Shown: in pieces, positions 61,940 through 64,000 of the stretch | How positions within the stretch are numbered: the stretch's first letter is position 1 | Layout of the letters: each line of letters begins with the position of its first letter | From: Pseudomonas sp. 21 | Lineage (GTDB): Bacteria; Pseudomonadota; Gammaproteobacteria; Pseudomonadales; Pseudomonadaceae | DNA length: 64,000 bases | Assembly (NCBI RefSeq): GCF_000955805.1 | Contig: NZ_JYOA01000008.1 | Location: 193,372-257,371 of the forward strand | Reading direction: 5' to 3' | The notes under the pieces: model-generated | The model's input: only the letters and a program-made list of their open reading frames with translations | Databases searched by the model: none | Told to the model about the DNA's origin: nothing | Made by a program: the position numbers and the translations under genes

Positions 61940-62808
61940 GGGCGTGCCTCCAGGGTTTCCCGCCAGCGCTGGAAGGCGCCGGTGGCATAGCCGTCGCGCC
62001 AGATCAGCAGGGTGTCCACTTCCAGTAGCGGCACCACCTGCAGGGCCGGCATTTCCCGTTGCAGTTCAAGCACCGAGCGTGGCAGCACGCCGATGCAGGA
62101 ACCGGCGTTCACGCAGGCGAGGATGCCGTGGTAGGAGCCCACTTCCTGCACCGCCAGCGGCGCGCCCTTGAGCCAGCCCTCCGCCAGTTGGCGGTAGGTG
62201 CAGCCACGGGTGAAGCCGGCCAGGGTACGAATCTGCACGTCCTCCGGCCCGCGTACCGGTGGATGGTTACCCGGCAGCACCAGCAGCAGCTCTTCGCGGA
62301 ATACCGCTTCTGCGCGCAGGCCGCGTTCCAGCTTCGCTTCGAAGCCCGGTTCAGCGCGGAGGATGTCCGGGTGGGCGATCAGGGCGCAGTCCAGTTGGCG
62401 GTTCAGCACCTCGCCGAGCAGCTTCTGGCTGTGTCCGGTGCTGACCTGCAACTCCACCTCCGGCCAGGCGCGATGGAAGCGTGCCAGCGGTTCGGGCAGG
62501 CGGCTGGCGGCAGAGGCCTCCATGCTGCCCAGGCGCAGGCTGCCGGTGGCGTTGTGCGGGTGCAGTGACTGGCGCGCCTCGCTGGCCAGGGCCAGCAATT
62601 GCTCGGCGTAGCGAAGGAATTCGCGGCCCTGGTCGGTCAATGCCATGCGCTTGCCGTCGCGCAGGAACAGCGCGGCGCCAAGGTCTTCCTCGAGCTGGCG
62701 GATGCGCGTGGTGACGTTCGACTGCACGCGCTGCAGGCGGGCCGCGGCGCGGGTGACGCTCTGTTCCTCGGCGACGCAACGGAAGATTTCCAGGCTGGAG
62801 AGATCCAT
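61936..62808 (-). CDS. LysR-family transcriptional regulator
   Basis: 290 residues. N-terminal winged helix '[55 protein letters not shown]', then a periplasmic-binding-like effector domain ('[32 protein letters not shown]'). Divergent from the nitronate monooxygenase with a dyad between them, and upstream of the MFS transporter in the same operon; either could be its target. Confidence 0.9.
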   Translation of the reverse strand: MDLSSLEIFRCVAEEQSVTRAAARLQRVQSNVTTRIRQLEEDLGAALFLRDGKRMALTDQGREFLRYAEQLLALASEARQSLHPHNATGSLRLGSMEASAASRLPEPLARFHRAWPEVELQVSTGHSQKLLGEVLNRQLDCALIAHPDILRAEPGFEAKLERGLRAEAVFREELLLVLPGNHPPVRGPEDVQIRTLAGFTRGCTYRQLAEGWLKGAPLAVQEVGSYHGILACVNAGSCIGVLPRSVLELQREMPALQVVPLLEVDTLLIWRDGYATGAFQRWRETLEARP

Positions 62809-62823
62809 GATTGATCTTCAATT

Positions 62824-62849
62824 GAGAATAAGTTGCCGTTAATATTCTC
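62824..62849. promoter_or_regulatory. Inverted repeat in the LysR / nitronate monooxygenase promoter
   Basis: GAGAATA, 12-nt spacer, TATTCTC in an AT-rich 114-bp divergent region, 16 bp from the LysR start. Spacing and symmetry fit a LysR-type recognition site. Confidence 0.5.
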
Positions 62850-62922
62850 TTTGTGAGATTGTTGGTCAAGTGAAAATCAGCCAGGCGGCCCTGTCGCTGG
62901 CTCCGCCCCCGAGGACCCCGTC

Positions 62923-63981
62923 ATGCCCATCACCGAACTGCTCGGCATCCAGCACCCCATCATCCAGGCGCCCATGGTCGGCGTGTCCACCCCGGCGCTG
63001 GCCGCGGCGGTGTCCAATGCCGGCGGGCTGGGTTCCATCGGCCTGGGCGCGAGCAATGCAACCCAGGCCCGCGCCCTGCTGGAGCAGACCCGCGCGCTGA
63101 CCGACAAACCACTCAACCTAAACCTGTTCTGCCATCGCCCGGCCGTGGCGGACCCGGCGCGCGAGGCGGCCTGGCTGGAGCATCTGCGCCCGCTGTTCGC
63201 CGAGTTCGATGCGCAGCCGCCGCAGAAGATCACCGAGATCTATCGCAGCTTCCTGGCTGATCCGGACATGCTGGAATTCCTCATCGAGGCGCGTCCGGCC
63301 GTGGTCAGCTTCCACTTCGGCCTGCCGCCGAAGAGCTGGATCGGTCGCCTGAAGGCCGCCGACATCCGTCTGCTGGCGACTGCCACCTGCCTGGAAGAGG
63401 GCCGCGCCATCGAGGCGGCGGGCATCGATGCGATCGTCGCCCAGGGCTATGAAGCCGGCGGCCACCGAGGCGTGTTCGAGCCGGAGAAGGACGCGCGCAT
63501 CGGCACCTTCGCGCTGGTCCGCACGCTGGTAAAAGGCACAGGCCTGCCGGTGATCGCGGCGGGTGGGATCATGGATGGGCAGGGCATGCGCGCGGTGTTC
63601 GAACTGGGTGCGCAGGCGGTGCAGATGGGCACGGCGTTCATCTCCGCCAATGAATCCTCGGCCAACGCTGCGTTCAAGGCGGCGCTGCGTGGCGAGCGTG
63701 GGGAGCGCACCGAGGTGACGGCGGCGATTTCCGGCCGCGCCGCTCGCGGGATGATGAATCGGCTGTTCACCGACCTGGGCAGCGCGGATGCGCCGGCGCT
63801 GCCGGACTACCCCATCACCTATGACGCGGCCAAGGCGTTGACCGCCGCGGCCACCGCCAAGGGCAACAGCGATTTCGCCGTGCAATGGGCCGGGCAGGGC
63901 GCGCCGCTGGCGCGGGAAATGCCGGCGGCGGATCTGGTGGCCACTCTCATGGCCGAGTTCCGTATTGGCACAGACCTGTAG
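62923..63981 (+). CDS. Nitronate monooxygenase (NMO)
   Basis: 352 residues, FMN TIM barrel: '[38 protein letters not shown]' at the N-terminus, '[32 protein letters not shown]' with the conserved catalytic-type His, then phosphate-binding '[17 protein letters not shown]' and '[12 protein letters not shown]'. It oxidises toxic propionate-3-nitronate and similar nitronates. The TAG stop (63979-63981) lies inside a REP element (TGTAGGAGCGCCCCATGGGC), so the last codon is followed by repeat sequence. Confidence 0.92.
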   Translation: MPITELLGIQHPIIQAPMVGVSTPALAAAVSNAGGLGSIGLGASNATQARALLEQTRALTDKPLNLNLFCHRPAVADPAREAAWLEHLRPLFAEFDAQPPQKITEIYRSFLADPDMLEFLIEARPAVVSFHFGLPPKSWIGRLKAADIRLLATATCLEEGRAIEAAGIDAIVAQGYEAGGHRGVFEPEKDARIGTFALVRTLVKGTGLPVIAAGGIMDGQGMRAVFELGAQAVQMGTAFISANESSANAAFKAALRGERGERTEVTAAISGRAARGMMNRLFTDLGSADAPALPDYPITYDAAKALTAAATAKGNSDFAVQWAGQGAPLAREMPAADLVATLMAEFRIGTDL

Positions 63982-64000
63982 GAGCGCCCCATGGGCGCGA
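63977..64000. repeat. REP-like element at the right edge, truncated by the window
   Basis: TGTAGGAGCGCCCCATGGGCGCGA, the same family with a different loop. It overlaps the NMO stop codon. Confidence 0.7.

Overview
The window is about 64 kb of GC-rich, tightly packed bacterial DNA and reads as chromosome of a Pseudomonas close to the P. aeruginosa / P. nitroreducens / P. citronellolis side of the genus. The evidence is Pseudomonas-type GTAGGAGCG...CGCGA REP-like repeats between genes, a PDC-like class C beta-lactamase, polyamine (Spu/Pau/Puu-type) catabolic genes, and the general gene content. The species call is inference from gene content only. There are no tRNA, rRNA, CRISPR or phage genes, and no transposase.

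Layout. 1-5.8 kb: partial FAD oxidoreductase divergent from an Fe-S Rrf2 regulator, a SleB-like cell wall hydrolase, an alpha/beta hydrolase, an MgtC-family protein behind a hairpin-rich leader, and a metallo-beta-lactamase-fold hydrolase. 5.9-17 kb: polyamine/amine genes in two blocks (amidase plus polyamine-binding protein; glutamine synthetase-like ligase, second binding protein and PuuB-like oxidase). Between the blocks lie a LuxR-type regulator, ampC, an RlmN paralogue, a MAPEG protein and an AraC regulator. 17.4-24.5 kb: a lipoprotein, then a YadA/Hia-type trimeric autotransporter gene broken by three reading-frame changes and lacking the end of its membrane anchor. Every break falls on the edge of a long internal repeat. 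24.8-29.2 kb: an amino-acid ABC importer in an operon with a DadA/PuuB-like oxidase, divergent from an IclR regulator. 29.3-34.4 kb: an HD-GYP response regulator followed by a large hybrid histidine kinase. 34.5-40.4 kb: cysteine-dioxygenase-like protein, CobF, MetE, an AraC regulator and a PanB paralogue.

40.5-56.8 kb is the most striking part. It is a tightly coupled five-gene minus-strand operon: a 3511-residue repeat adhesin, a TolC-like outer membrane lipoprotein, two HlyD-like adaptors (one with a GAF-like N-terminus) and a fusion of a PqqD-like domain, an M50 site-2-protease-type membrane domain and an HlyD-like domain. It looks like a dedicated secretion/anchoring machine for the adhesin, but it has no ABC ATPase. 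The adhesin has neither a Sec signal nor RTX repeats, and carries an N-terminal LEPR-XLL-like motif instead.

57-64 kb: an SDR oxidoreductase, a small ABM-fold monooxygenase-like protein, a MocR regulator divergent from an AhpD-like protein, an MFS transporter with a LysR regulator, and a nitronate monooxygenase.

A recurring feature is tandem duplication of intergenic REP blocks together with the 3' end of the neighbouring gene. It occurs at 4.4-4.7, 12.6-13.2 and 24.1-24.8 kb.
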